A stretch of 31,223 nucleotides of DNA from a virus: positions 1 to 31,223 of IMG/VR virus record IMGVR_UViG_3300028800_000245; one strand, given 5' to 3'. Of the stretch, positions 14,782-23,850 are shown piece by piece. The notes beneath the pieces are model-generated. The model did no database searches and was not told the DNA's origin. It saw nothing but the letters and a program-made list of their open reading frames with translations. Positions within the stretch are counted from its first letter, which is position 1. Each line of letters begins with the position of its first letter. The translations under genes and the position numbers were made by a program.

Positions 14782-16544
14782 TGCGTAGCGATACCTCACC
14801 CATTGTCCTCAAGCCTGCCGATTACAGCCCGGATATGCCGATCTATGAAAATCCGGGATCAGGCAACATCCAGAACGCCATTCCCCTGACTCCGAACAGC
14901 TATGGCCCATTTCTCGGACTTGCAGCCTATGGCTCGGCAATCAGTGGGCAATGCTTGGGGGCAATATGTGCAGAGGATGCCGATGCCACAAACTACGTTT
15001 TTTGCGGTGATGCAACCGATCTATTCGTGTATTCCGACAGCACTACTCCCACTAATGTAAGCAAGAGTTCGGCAGTCTATACACTTTCTACAGGGCAACG
15101 CTGGCGCTTTCTTCAGTTCGGCCAATATGTCTTGGCGACCGACTATGCCGATCCAATTCAGTCTTTCCTCTTGGGAACATCGACAAAGTTTGCCGATCTT
15201 GCGAATGGGAATATTTCGTCACTCACGCTTGTTGCCGGAACAGGCTATACGCCGGGAACCTATGCCCTAGCCGTAACGGGGGCTGGAGGCGGATCGGGCT
15301 TTGCCGGGACTGTCACGGTCAATGGCGGCGGCGGCTTGGCAAGCTATGTAATAACCAGTGTAGGAAAACTTTACCCTCAGACTGCCACGATTGCCATTCC
15401 AGCAGGAGCCGGGTCTGGATCGGGTGGCTCCATCACGCCTACCATTCAGACAATTGCCCCTAACGCCCGGTACATTGCGGCAATAGACGGATGGTGCGTC
15501 GTTGCCGGGACGAACGATTCTGTGAACGGAAACAATCCTCAAAGGGTATGGTGGTCTGCCCTCAATGATCCGACCGATTGGCCGGTTGTCGGGACTTCGA
15601 CTTCTGCCGCTCTTCAATCAGGTTACAACGATCTATTCGGTGACGGCGGCTGGAATATGGGCATTGTCGGAAACCTTGGCAATGCAGACGGTGCGGTGTT
15701 TCAGGAAAGAACCGTTTGGCGAATTTTGCTTGCTGGCCCTCCCGGAACCTTCTCATTCATTCAGGCTGAAGGCGTGAAGGGATGCGTTGCTCCCAACTCT
15801 ATCATTCACCTTGGCCCGCTTTGCTATTATTGGGCGCAGGACGGAATCTACAAGTTTGACGGCTCCCAAAGCTTTCCATTAGGAGCTAATAGAGTAGATC
15901 GCACGATTTATTCTATGGTCGATTTTTCCAACATCAATAGAGTGGATGGATGCGTCGATCCGACCAATAAGATGATTTATTGGGCTTTCCCCTCGCTCTC
16001 AAACTCAAACGGAAATCCCGATACAATCCTTGGATATAATTGGGTATTGGACAAGTTTTCTCTCATTACCGGCGTTACTTGCGAGACAATGTTTTACTCG
16101 CTTTCGTTCGGAACCACGCTTGCCAATATGCCGGGAGGAAATCTGTCTCAGATAAATGTCCCCCTTTCCTCCCGTTTGTGGACAGGCGGAACGCTCAACC
16201 TGTCTGGATTTAACACAAGTCACCAGCTTTCCTATTTCAACGGAATGACACTTCAGGCCACGCTCGATACGATGGAAATCCAGCCCTATCCGGGGCAAAT
16301 GTCATTCGTCCAGAATACCCGTCCCCTTGTTGATGGTGGGTTGCCGACCGTTGCACTCGCAGCAAGAAATCGCCTTATCGACACATCATCCTTTAATTCT
16401 GCGGCTCCGATAAATTCCTTCGGGACTTGCCCTAATACAGTTAACGGACGCTACATCAAGGCTGAAGTGGTTATTCCTGCCGGTAGCCAGTGGACGCATG
16501 TCCAAGGTGTTGAGCTAGAAGCCATTCCGAACGGTGTCCAATGA
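14781..16544 (+). CDS. P22 gp10-like tail-hub / packaged-DNA stabilisation protein (587 aa)
   Basis: TGATG overlap with the adaptor. The central blocks 'RYIAAIDGWCVVAGTNDSV', 'PQRVWWSALNDPTDWP' and 'LFGDGGWNMGIVGNLGNADG' followed by 'GPPGTFSFIQAEGVKGCVAP' match the beta-propeller hub protein of podovirus tails that closes the portal after packaging. Residues about 144-228 are a Gly/Thr/Ala-rich insertion ('GTGYTPGTYALAVTGAGGG') not expected in the plain fold, possibly a surface beta domain. Likely contacts the fibre proteins. Family call by pattern, good confidence. Confidence 0.8.
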   Translation: MRSDTSPIVLKPADYSPDMPIYENPGSGNIQNAIPLTPNSYGPFLGLAAYGSAISGQCLGAICAEDADATNYVFCGDATDLFVYSDSTTPTNVSKSSAVYTLSTGQRWRFLQFGQYVLATDYADPIQSFLLGTSTKFADLANGNISSLTLVAGTGYTPGTYALAVTGAGGGSGFAGTVTVNGGGGLASYVITSVGKLYPQTATIAIPAGAGSGSGGSITPTIQTIAPNARYIAAIDGWCVVAGTNDSVNGNNPQRVWWSALNDPTDWPVVGTSTSAALQSGYNDLFGDGGWNMGIVGNLGNADGAVFQERTVWRILLAGPPGTFSFIQAEGVKGCVAPNSIIHLGPLCYYWAQDGIYKFDGSQSFPLGANRVDRTIYSMVDFSNINRVDGCVDPTNKMIYWAFPSLSNSNGNPDTILGYNWVLDKFSLITGVTCETMFYSLSFGTTLANMPGGNLSQINVPLSSRLWTGGTLNLSGFNTSHQLSYFNGMTLQATLDTMEIQPYPGQMSFVQNTRPLVDGGLPTVALAARNRLIDTSSFNSAAPINSFGTCPNTVNGRYIKAEVVIPAGSQWTHVQGVELEAIPNGVQ

Positions 16545-16885
16545 CCTATCCTGCTGTCCCGGTTGCCTTTGCAGACGAGAAAACGCACCGCCGCATTTTG
16601 GCGGAAGCCTCAAATCGGCACAATCAGGGGAAATTTAACTGTTTTATCGAAGTGACTCTGGTTGCCAATGCCGCGACGACAAAGATAAACGATCTTCGCA
16701 TTACGGCGACTAGCGTCCTGCTTTTCATGCCAACAACTGCCCATGCGGCGACTGAACTGGCTACGCTCTATGTCCCGGAAAGCACCATTTTGCCTCCTAT
16801 CGGTACTTCATCTGGAAGCGCGGTGATCCATCATGCCAACAACTCACAGACCGATAGAACCTTTAGAGTAGGAATCTTTGGATGA
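16541..16885 (+). CDS. Hypothetical tail-region protein (114 aa)
   Basis: ATGA-coupled to both neighbours. Mixed alpha/beta composition; 'NAATTKINDLRITATSVLLF' and 'TRIVGSAVIHHAN'-like beta stretches suggest a compact beta sandwich. Lies between the tail hub and the ejection-type proteins, so a minor tail component is inferred. Confidence 0.68.
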   Translation: MTYPAVPVAFADEKTHRRILAEASNRHNQGKFNCFIEVTLVANAATTKINDLRITATSVLLFMPTTAHAATELATLYVPESTILPPIGTSSGSAVIHHANNSQTDRTFRVGIFG

Positions 16886-17373
16886 CATTCTTTAACCCTG
16901 CACAAATGCAATCGACCATGAACAGCCCCTATTATGCTCAGCTTATGCAGCAGATGCAGGGCGGTGGAATGATGGGGCAACCCCAATCTGGTGGTCAATT
17001 TCCTGCGCCCGGAGCGCCGCAGATGCCGCAGGCTCAACCGGCCATGTCTGCCTACAAACCATCTCCTACAAGCAATACACAGCCTCCGCAGGGCTTTTTT
17101 CAGCAGATGATGGGAAGCCCGCAGGGCATGGCCCAAGGTGTCCAAGGGCTTCAGGGCATGGGCAATATGATGGGAAGTTTAGGGAGTAATTTAGGAGCCG
17201 CAGGAAGTTGGGCAACCTCACAACTCCCCTATGCAATGAACAGCATGGGAATGGGTAATACGGCTTACGATATGTTAGCAGCGCAAGACGCAATTCCGAT
17301 GGCTGCTTCTGCTACGTCTGCGGCTTCCGCAGCAGCCCCCTCGTTCTTCGATTCACTCTTGGCTTTCCTATGA
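16882..17373 (+). CDS. Met/Gln/Gly/Pro-rich internal virion-type protein (163 aa)
   Basis: Low-complexity with unusual Met and Gln load ('MQQMQGGGMMGQPQSGGQF'), Pro-rich middle, Gly/Met/Leu helix-like segment at 90-130 and an Ala/Ser C-terminus. Its composition and place in the operon match small ejection proteins of podoviruses (gp14-like by role, not by similarity). Disordered until injected is a reasonable guess. Confidence 0.65.
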   Translation: MTFFNPAQMQSTMNSPYYAQLMQQMQGGGMMGQPQSGGQFPAPGAPQMPQAQPAMSAYKPSPTSNTQPPQGFFQQMMGSPQGMAQGVQGLQGMGNMMGSLGSNLGAAGSWATSQLPYAMNSMGMGNTAYDMLAAQDAIPMAASATSAASAAAPSFFDSLLAFL

Positions 17374-17804
17374 ACACAGCAATTGTAGGCATACCCTCGA
17401 CCCAACTAGCTGATTGCTGGAATGGTATCAAGCATATGGTCACTGATGCCTGCACCCATTCCAACGGAAAATATGAGGCCATAGATATTCTTCATGCCCT
17501 GCTCAGGGAACACATGCAGTTATGGGCTATTGTCGGAGAAACGGGAATAAGCGCGATTGTTATCAGCGAAATCGTCAATTATCCGAGGATCAGGGAGTTC
17601 CGCATTCTAGCCACTACGGGAGAGGGCATGAGCGATTGGCTTCATCATCTCGCGGCGCTTGAGAATTGGGCCAGAAGTCAGGGTTGCCAAGCCTCAGAGG
17701 CTATCGCAAGGCCGGGGTGGGAAAAAGTGTTAAAAAGCGAGAATTACAAGCGCACCCATATTATACTAAACAAGAGCCTCGGAAGCTCGGAGACAATGCA
17801 ATGA
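17370..17804 (+). CDS. GNAT-like or internal virion protein (144 aa)
   Basis: ATGA-coupled. The pattern 'LREHMQLWAIVGETGISAIV' followed by 'ISEIVNYPRIREFRILATTG', 'HHLAALENWARSQGCQA' and 'RPGWEKVLKSENYKRTHIIL' is that of a GNAT-fold protein family placed beside internal virion proteins in short-tailed phages (T7 gp13 is similar in kind). Whether acetyl-CoA is bound is unknown: I see no clear R/Q-x-x-G-x-G/A loop. Probably structural. Confidence 0.7.
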   Translation: MNTAIVGIPSTQLADCWNGIKHMVTDACTHSNGKYEAIDILHALLREHMQLWAIVGETGISAIVISEIVNYPRIREFRILATTGEGMSDWLHHLAALENWARSQGCQASEAIARPGWEKVLKSENYKRTHIILNKSLGSSETMQ

Positions 17805-18811
17805 GACTAGAACTTACGCCCTATAGCAACCGCCCATTCCTGAAATGCCGGGATCAAAACATCTGCCATTTTGGCGGCGGATCACAGGACGCAACGACAA
17901 GCGGAGGCCCGTGGAAACCGCAGCAGCCTTATCTAAAGGGGCTGTTTGGGTCTGCCCAGAGTCAGTACCAAGATTACACCCCGCAGTATTTTGGGTACAA
18001 CGGAACCTCCGGTGGAACTCCGACACAGACGGGATCAAGCCAAGTCTCCCCCTTCAATTCTCAGGAAACCGGGGCTATCTCCCAGATCGGCCAGCTTGGA
18101 GCAAATGGGACACCAACATTGGATTCCGCAAATAGCGCGGTTAATCAGTACGCCAACGGCTCGATGTTGTCCGGCAGCAACCCCTATTTCCAGAGTGTCA
18201 CCAATCAAATCCAAGGGTCACTTACTCCGGGTCTAATGTCTGCCTTTAGCCAAGGAACAACCGATAATCCGAACGTAGCCTATGCCGCCTCGCAGGGTCT
18301 AGGAAATGCGGTCGGTCAAGCTGCCTCGCAGAATTACGAGACACAGAGCCAGAACCAGCTTAACGCCGCCAGCATGGCCCCGTATATGTATAACACTCAG
18401 TTGGGTGGCGCGAATGCCGCGCTTACGGCAGGCCAAGCCTCACAGACGCAGGCGCAGAATGAATTGAGCAATCAAGTCAACGCCTATAATTACTACCAGC
18501 AACTCCCGTACAATCAGATCAACCAGTACGCGAGCCTTATCAACGGAAACTACGGAACGCAAAGCACTCAGAGCGTCCCGCAGCAAAGCCTGCTCGGCTC
18601 TATCTTCAGCGATGCCCGGTTGAAGGAGAACATCAAGAAAGTCGGGAAACTCGATAACGGGCTTCCGGTCTATAGCTTCAATTACATCGGAGAACCGACG
18701 ACTCATATCGGCCTCTTGGCTCAGCAAGTGCAAAAAGTCCATCCTAAAGCCGTCAGCACCTATAAATCATTGTTGATGGTGGATTATGCTAAAGCCGTGG
18801 AGATGGCATGA
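17801..18811 (+). CDS. Gln/Asn-rich protein ending in S74-type intramolecular chaperone (336 aa)
   Basis: I start at ATG 17801 (ATGA overlap) rather than 17666, which would overlap the preceding gene by 139 bases. The body (residues 30-260) is Gln/Asn/Ser/Gly rich and low-complexity. The C-terminus 'IFSDARLKENIKKVGKLD' then 'LPVYSFNYIGEPTTHIGLLA' and 'VQKVHPKAVS...LLMVDYAKAVEM' is the peptidase S74 module, which self-cleaves between Ser270 and Asp271 and normally trimerises fibres. Here it is attached to an ejection-type protein, an unexpected host domain. Confidence 0.82.
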   Translation: MRLELTPYSNRPFLKCRDQNICHFGGGSQDATTSGGPWKPQQPYLKGLFGSAQSQYQDYTPQYFGYNGTSGGTPTQTGSSQVSPFNSQETGAISQIGQLGANGTPTLDSANSAVNQYANGSMLSGSNPYFQSVTNQIQGSLTPGLMSAFSQGTTDNPNVAYAASQGLGNAVGQAASQNYETQSQNQLNAASMAPYMYNTQLGGANAALTAGQASQTQAQNELSNQVNAYNYYQQLPYNQINQYASLINGNYGTQSTQSVPQQSLLGSIFSDARLKENIKKVGKLDNGLPVYSFNYIGEPTTHIGLLAQQVQKVHPKAVSTYKSLLMVDYAKAVEMA

Positions 18812-20793
18812 CCGACACAAGCAACACAGACAGCGGGGATAGCTGGTTATCTCAAATAGCCAAGTTTATCGGCTCAGGATTCACGCCTGACACAATGCCT
18901 GCATGGGGCGCTCTGGCAGGCTTGGGCCAAGCCGCGACCCCTCATGCCGGACGCGGAATGGGTTGGGGGAATGCTCTAATCCAGACCGCCGCAGATGTAG
19001 GCAAGGATGCTGTGGCGGGCTACAAATCTGGTCTTGAGTCCAAACAAAAACAGATGATGCTCGATTACTACCAGAACATGATGGGCGGTCAGCCTTCTCC
19101 GGGCGCAGGGAATAATCTTGTGTCAGGGGGGAATCCTACCCCCGGTTCACTTAACGGCGGCACAAGCCAACTCTATGCCATGCAGCAACGTGGAATGGCG
19201 CTTACGCAAGCCCCCGATCCTACAGGAAATACTCAACGCGCTGGCGCACAGCTTATTCAGGCGGTCAAGAGTGTGATCGGAGAAGGCAAGGAACTTAATC
19301 CAGATGGTTCCGTTACTCCATTGGCTGGTTACAATAAGGCAGTAGGTTTAACCGAGGCTACCAAGCAGGAACAGACCCCGCGCGAAACGGCACAGAAAAC
19401 TTACCAGTTTATGACGCCTCCTGCACTTCAGAATAATTTCGGAAGCCTCGCGCCTGCCGTCACATCCTCTGCCTTGCAAGACATTACTGCGAACAGGGAA
19501 CCGGCAGGACAAGGGCCGGGGAACCAGACACCACCTGACGGACAAGGCCAAGAGGTTCCACCCGTCGATATGGCGACCCTGATGGCACAACAGCAACCTC
19601 CGCCACCCCCTCCGCCTCCGGGGGCTAATCAATTACCGCCTCAACCACCCGCACAAGGAATGGCCCCGCAAGGGGATGCCTTGGCTGCGTATCGTCAGCA
19701 ACAAGGAATGCCTGCGCCGCCTATTGATGCCCAAAGGGGTGCGATGGGGATTCCTATCGGCTCTTCTTCGCCTCAACCATTGCCGCCACAAGGCCAACCT
19801 CCAATGCAGGGGCAACCGCAGGGTATGCTGCCGCAAGCCCCTGCACCACGCCAAGCCGCATTTATGCCGCCTCAGGCTGTGCCTCCGCAAGGGCAGATGG
19901 CAACTCCGCAACCTAATCCCTTATCTTCCCTGATTGCTCAGCAACAGAACCCACAGGCGCAAGCCGCTCTTCAACAATATCCAAATATCGCCAAAGGCTC
20001 CGATGGGACACCCTTGGTTGCTGGTGATGGCAAGCCGTTGCTTCCGCAACTTGCCAATAACCCAACTTATGCACCAAGCAAAACCGGCCCCGTATGGAAT
20101 ACAACGCCAAGCGAGAACACCAATACTGCTGTCGCCGCTACAAATAAACAGGTAGAGAAAAATATCTCCGATCTTTCGGAAGGAACTTCCTCTATGGGTG
20201 AGTTGGCTTCTGTTCTCAGCAATGAACAAGCCGCGACAAACAAGCTGACTCAATTATTCCAGCAGACAAAGATGGGCGGTGCGGTTCAAAACTGGCCGGA
20301 TATTGTTAGAGAGGCTGCGGCTGCTGGTTTTGTCACCGATCCGTCAACTATCCATAGTCTCGCAGACACACAGCAAGCCTTGGCAATCTCATTAAGACAG
20401 GTTTTAGGGGACTTGAAGAATACCAGCATCGGTGGTGGCGAAGGTACTCCGATGCGTATCTTCGGAACGGAAGTTAGCGCCTCGTTAGAAAAAGCAATCA
20501 ACCCGCAATTACAGCCGGATGCTCTTTTCGGACAGATGAGTTTTGTAAACGGAGTAACGGGGCGTGGTCTTGACGCATTGAAACAATGGGATGTCGCGGG
20601 AGGTAGAAACAACACACTTGATAATGGGCGTACCATGTTGCCTGCGGATTATATGCGCCAATTTACTCTTAACCACCCCATTGATGCTTACAGCAAATCA
20701 TGGGAACAGAACACGGCCCCGTTTGCGGGGATGAAGGGATCATCTGGGACAAATAATTGGATCAGAGTTAATGGAAAGCTCGTCCAGCAATGA
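18808..20793 (+). CDS. Large Pro/Gln-rich ejection-type protein (661 aa)
   Basis: ATGA-coupled. Three regions: N-terminal helical part (1-215), central Pro/Gln/Met-rich low-complexity block (about 220-390, including a run of 8 prolines after 'MAQQQ'), and a C-terminal helical domain (about 400-660, 'ISLRQVLGDLKNTSIGGGEG'). In podoviruses proteins like this are packaged and injected ahead of DNA to form a trans-envelope channel. Role inferred from position and composition; the family is not recognised. Confidence 0.7.
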   Translation: MTDTSNTDSGDSWLSQIAKFIGSGFTPDTMPAWGALAGLGQAATPHAGRGMGWGNALIQTAADVGKDAVAGYKSGLESKQKQMMLDYYQNMMGGQPSPGAGNNLVSGGNPTPGSLNGGTSQLYAMQQRGMALTQAPDPTGNTQRAGAQLIQAVKSVIGEGKELNPDGSVTPLAGYNKAVGLTEATKQEQTPRETAQKTYQFMTPPALQNNFGSLAPAVTSSALQDITANREPAGQGPGNQTPPDGQGQEVPPVDMATLMAQQQPPPPPPPPGANQLPPQPPAQGMAPQGDALAAYRQQQGMPAPPIDAQRGAMGIPIGSSSPQPLPPQGQPPMQGQPQGMLPQAPAPRQAAFMPPQAVPPQGQMATPQPNPLSSLIAQQQNPQAQAALQQYPNIAKGSDGTPLVAGDGKPLLPQLANNPTYAPSKTGPVWNTTPSENTNTAVAATNKQVEKNISDLSEGTSSMGELASVLSNEQAATNKLTQLFQQTKMGGAVQNWPDIVREAAAAGFVTDPSTIHSLADTQQALAISLRQVLGDLKNTSIGGGEGTPMRIFGTEVSASLEKAINPQLQPDALFGQMSFVNGVTGRGLDALKQWDVAGGRNNTLDNGRTMLPADYMRQFTLNHPIDAYSKSWEQNTAPFAGMKGSSGTNNWIRVNGKLVQQ

Positions 20794-22742
20794 CACAGCA
20801 AGTTACCCTTGAGGACGGATCGGTTCATGCTTTCCCGGATGATGCAACGCCAGATGAGATGACGACTGCGCTTGCTGCTGTATCTCCCCCTCAAGACCAG
20901 AATTACCGACTTGCCAAAATGGGGGGAAGCAAGATAGTCGAGGGATTGGAAAATTTTGCTGGCGCTCCCGGCGATATTGCGGATTTATACGAAGGCTTTA
21001 TCGGAAGCCCATTTTCCAGAATGATGCAAGGCCAGAAACCGCAATTCGGCGTTCCTGACCCATCAATTACTGGCCCCATAAATTCTGTATTGCCAAACTC
21101 TCAGCAAACTATCGGAGCCAGCAATGCTGCTGGCGTTACGAATAGACCTGATTTAGCGCCGCAAACAGAGGGGGAGAATTTATACGCATCGACAATGAAA
21201 GGTGTCGGGTCAACTGCCCCACTTGCATTGTTTGGTGGCCTTTCTGCTATTCCAAATTTGATAGCTCAGGGAGCCGGAAGTGGTTTCGGCCAACAAGTAG
21301 CAAAAGATTATTTGCCTAATTGGATGCCGGGGAAAGAAGCTATTGGGTCGGTTCTTGGTGGATTCGGTGCTGGTGGCGCAGAGAATCTTGTTGAGAAAGG
21401 TATAAATGCAGCAAGCGGTGCGACTTCCGATCTTCTGAAATCCTACCAGAACCTTGACATTAAACCCAGACTTGTCGGAGATGTTTCCCAAAATCCTACC
21501 ATGCAGGCATTGCAGGGTTTTGCCACGAAAGCTCCTTTCGGTGCTAATCCGGTTAGAGAAGCAAGCAAAGATACGCTTGATGAGTTTGGCAATGCGGTTA
21601 ACAAAACAGCAGATATAATGGGCAGTTCTCAAACTTTACAGGAAGCCGGTCAAACACTCCAAGACCACGGCAAAATATGGATGAAGGATTTTAAGAACGC
21701 TCAGGAATCGGCGGCGAACGATGTTGCTCAAACGATTGGCACTAATGCTCCTGTCTCTCCTAGCAACACAAGATCGGCAATCGGACAATTAACCCTTTCT
21801 TCGAATGGCAACCAAGCATTATCAGATGCTCTTAAAAGCCCAACGACACAGGACATTATTAATGTCTTGGCGGAAAACGGAAATAACCCTTTAACATGGG
21901 AACAGGCTGCCGCGCTTCGTACAAAAGTCGGACAAACTTTAGAGTCCACACACTTGATCGGAACACAAGAGCAAGCACAAGCGAAACTGCTTTACGGCGC
22001 TCTTACGAAAGACATGGAAAACGGCGCTCTCCTTTCTGGAAGCTCGGCAGGATTGGCTAAATTCAGAGCCTCTAACTTGCTGACTTCCCAAGGCCATGAT
22101 TTTGTCGATAATGTTCTAGGTGATGTGATGAACGCAACACCAGAGCAGGCTGCCTCTGGTTTGCTTGCTTCGGGGACTAAAGGAGGGACGAAATTGCAGA
22201 TGTTAAGAGATGAAATGCCTGAAGCAGCCGACGAATTAGGATCAGCAAGCATTAGAAGAATGGCGGCTGGCGAATCAAACGCTTCTGGCGGGAACGCGGT
22301 TTCTCCGTCCCGCTGGCTTTCTAACCAAGACCCTACAAGGCGTCTAGCTCCAGAGGCCAACGCTGCCCTTTTCCCCCACCCAGACGTGCAGGCACGGATG
22401 CAAGACCTTGATAAGGTAGCGCAATCAATGCGTTCCACGGAAGCATTTGTAAATCATTCCAATTCGGCGTCTAATCTTGAAGTAGCTTCCATGTTCGCCG
22501 CCCCCGAAGCTATTGCGGCTGGTGCTGTCGCCGGTCACGAGGTCGGGGGTGTTCCGGGAGCCTTAGCAGGAGGCACACTTGCAGCCACTCCTTTTATGGC
22601 TGGCCCTCTGGCCGGTCGTCTTTCTACTTCTTCTGCGCTGGCACGATTGATGGCGACCCCTTCGGTTGCACAAAAATTAGGCAAAGTTCCTACTTATCTA
22701 AATTCTGCTCTTGTGCCGTTCTCTTTAAACGGAGGACAGTAA
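20790..22742 (+). CDS. Large internal virion/ejection protein (650 aa)
   Basis: ATGA-coupled. The N-terminus 'VTLEDGSVHAFPDDATPDEM' is a short beta-helix opener common in podovirus ejection proteins. Gly/Ala-rich hydrophobic segments at about 145-200 ('APLALFGGLSAIPNLIAQGA' and 'IGSVLGGFGAGGAENLV') and 560-615 ('VASMFAAPEAIAAGAVAGHE') resemble membrane-inserting hairpins. The centre is Ala/Asn/Gln helical. Likely partner of the 18808 product in forming the DNA conduit. Confidence 0.72.
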   Translation: MTQQVTLEDGSVHAFPDDATPDEMTTALAAVSPPQDQNYRLAKMGGSKIVEGLENFAGAPGDIADLYEGFIGSPFSRMMQGQKPQFGVPDPSITGPINSVLPNSQQTIGASNAAGVTNRPDLAPQTEGENLYASTMKGVGSTAPLALFGGLSAIPNLIAQGAGSGFGQQVAKDYLPNWMPGKEAIGSVLGGFGAGGAENLVEKGINAASGATSDLLKSYQNLDIKPRLVGDVSQNPTMQALQGFATKAPFGANPVREASKDTLDEFGNAVNKTADIMGSSQTLQEAGQTLQDHGKIWMKDFKNAQESAANDVAQTIGTNAPVSPSNTRSAIGQLTLSSNGNQALSDALKSPTTQDIINVLAENGNNPLTWEQAAALRTKVGQTLESTHLIGTQEQAQAKLLYGALTKDMENGALLSGSSAGLAKFRASNLLTSQGHDFVDNVLGDVMNATPEQAASGLLASGTKGGTKLQMLRDEMPEAADELGSASIRRMAAGESNASGGNAVSPSRWLSNQDPTRRLAPEANAALFPHPDVQARMQDLDKVAQSMRSTEAFVNHSNSASNLEVASMFAAPEAIAAGAVAGHEVGGVPGALAGGTLAATPFMAGPLAGRLSTSSALARLMATPSVAQKLGKVPTYLNSALVPFSLNGGQ

Positions 22743-22743
22743 A

Positions 22744-23850
22744 ATGGGATCAGATATTTCCAATTCGGTATGGTCAACCACGGACGCGTCAAACAATGCG
22801 GCGAGTCCTAACGGTTATAGTTCCAGCACCACACCGGCCAACGTGGTCGCCATTCAGCAAGCCGAGCGGGGCGCACTCAAAAGATTATACGAACGCCTCG
22901 GCCCTGCTCTTACTAGTACAGGATCGGCCAACGCCTATGTTGTCACTCCATCGAATACCGGCTACCCGGTAGCCTTAGTCCAAGGTGACATTTATTGCTT
23001 CATTGCCAACTTCACAAATTCAGGCGCGGCTACGCTTGCTTACAATGGCCTCACGGCTACCGCTATCACAAAGATGGGGACAAGCGGCCCTACAGCCTTA
23101 ACCGGAAACGAAATTCAGACCAATCAGGTTGTGATTGTCGCCTATGACGGGACGCAATTCCAGCTTGTCTCTGCTTTGCCTGCACCATCTCAAACGGGTT
23201 ATGCGGCTTTAACCGGGGCTTCATTCTCTGGTGCGGTAAACTTTGCCCAAGGCGCAAACATTGCCTCTGCTTCGACCACGGCTATCGGAGCCGGAACCGG
23301 AAATTATATCAACATCACCGGAACAACCACGATTACCGCCTTTGACACGGTACAGGCGGGGACAGAACGCATACTAAACTTTAACGGCATTCTGACGCTT
23401 ACTTACAATGCCTCTTCCCTCATTCTTCCGGGTGCTGCGAACATCACGACAGCCGCAGGAGACATAGGGCGCTTTGTTTCTTTGGGATCGGGGAATTGGG
23501 TCTGCACCGCTTACAGCAAAGCCTCCGGCAATCCTGTCGCTACGGCTATCGCATTAGCGACTTACCTTGGGTTTACCACTTCGGCTTCTGCTAACGGATA
23601 CGTGAAATTGCCAGGGGGAATAATCGTTCAATGGGGAAGCGCGACAGGCGCTTCAGGCTCAACGAGTGTCGCCGCAACATTTCCGCTGACCTTCCCCACA
23701 AATCTTTATCAGATCGTCCAGAATTATGGCGACAGCGGCCATAGTGGGAGTATCGGCATAACATCATCTTCGACTGCCGGAGCCACTTTTCATATTACAT
23801 CGACTCCCTCTGGAACGGCGACAGTAAACTATATTGCTATAGGCAATTGA
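22744..23850 (+). CDS. Tail-fibre protein with gp53-like C-terminal domain (368 aa)
   Basis: Strong Shine-Dalgarno GGAGGA. Thr/Ser/Gly/Ala rich, shaft-like, with an N-terminal Cys-poor attachment segment ('NVVAIQQAERGALKRLYERL'). The end 'GYVKLPGGIIVQWGSATGAS' plus 'AATFPLTFPTNLYQIV' is the putative tail-fibre gp53-like C-terminal domain that forms a receptor-binding head. No signal peptide, unlike the next gene. Ends in a 1-base overlap (TGATG) with it. Confidence 0.85.
   Translation: MGSDISNSVWSTTDASNNAASPNGYSSSTTPANVVAIQQAERGALKRLYERLGPALTSTGSANAYVVTPSNTGYPVALVQGDIYCFIANFTNSGAATLAYNGLTATAITKMGTSGPTALTGNEIQTNQVVIVAYDGTQFQLVSALPAPSQTGYAALTGASFSGAVNFAQGANIASASTTAIGAGTGNYINITGTTTITAFDTVQAGTERILNFNGILTLTYNASSLILPGAANITTAAGDIGRFVSLGSGNWVCTAYSKASGNPVATAIALATYLGFTTSASANGYVKLPGGIIVQWGSATGASGSTSVAATFPLTFPTNLYQIVQNYGDSGHSGSIGITSSSTAGATFHITSTPSGTATVNYIAIGN

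Noticed and set aside
21992-22438. 148-residue minus-strand ORF within the large ejection protein
   Set aside because: Antisense shadow of the Ala/Gly/Ser-rich region; no start signals and no operon context.
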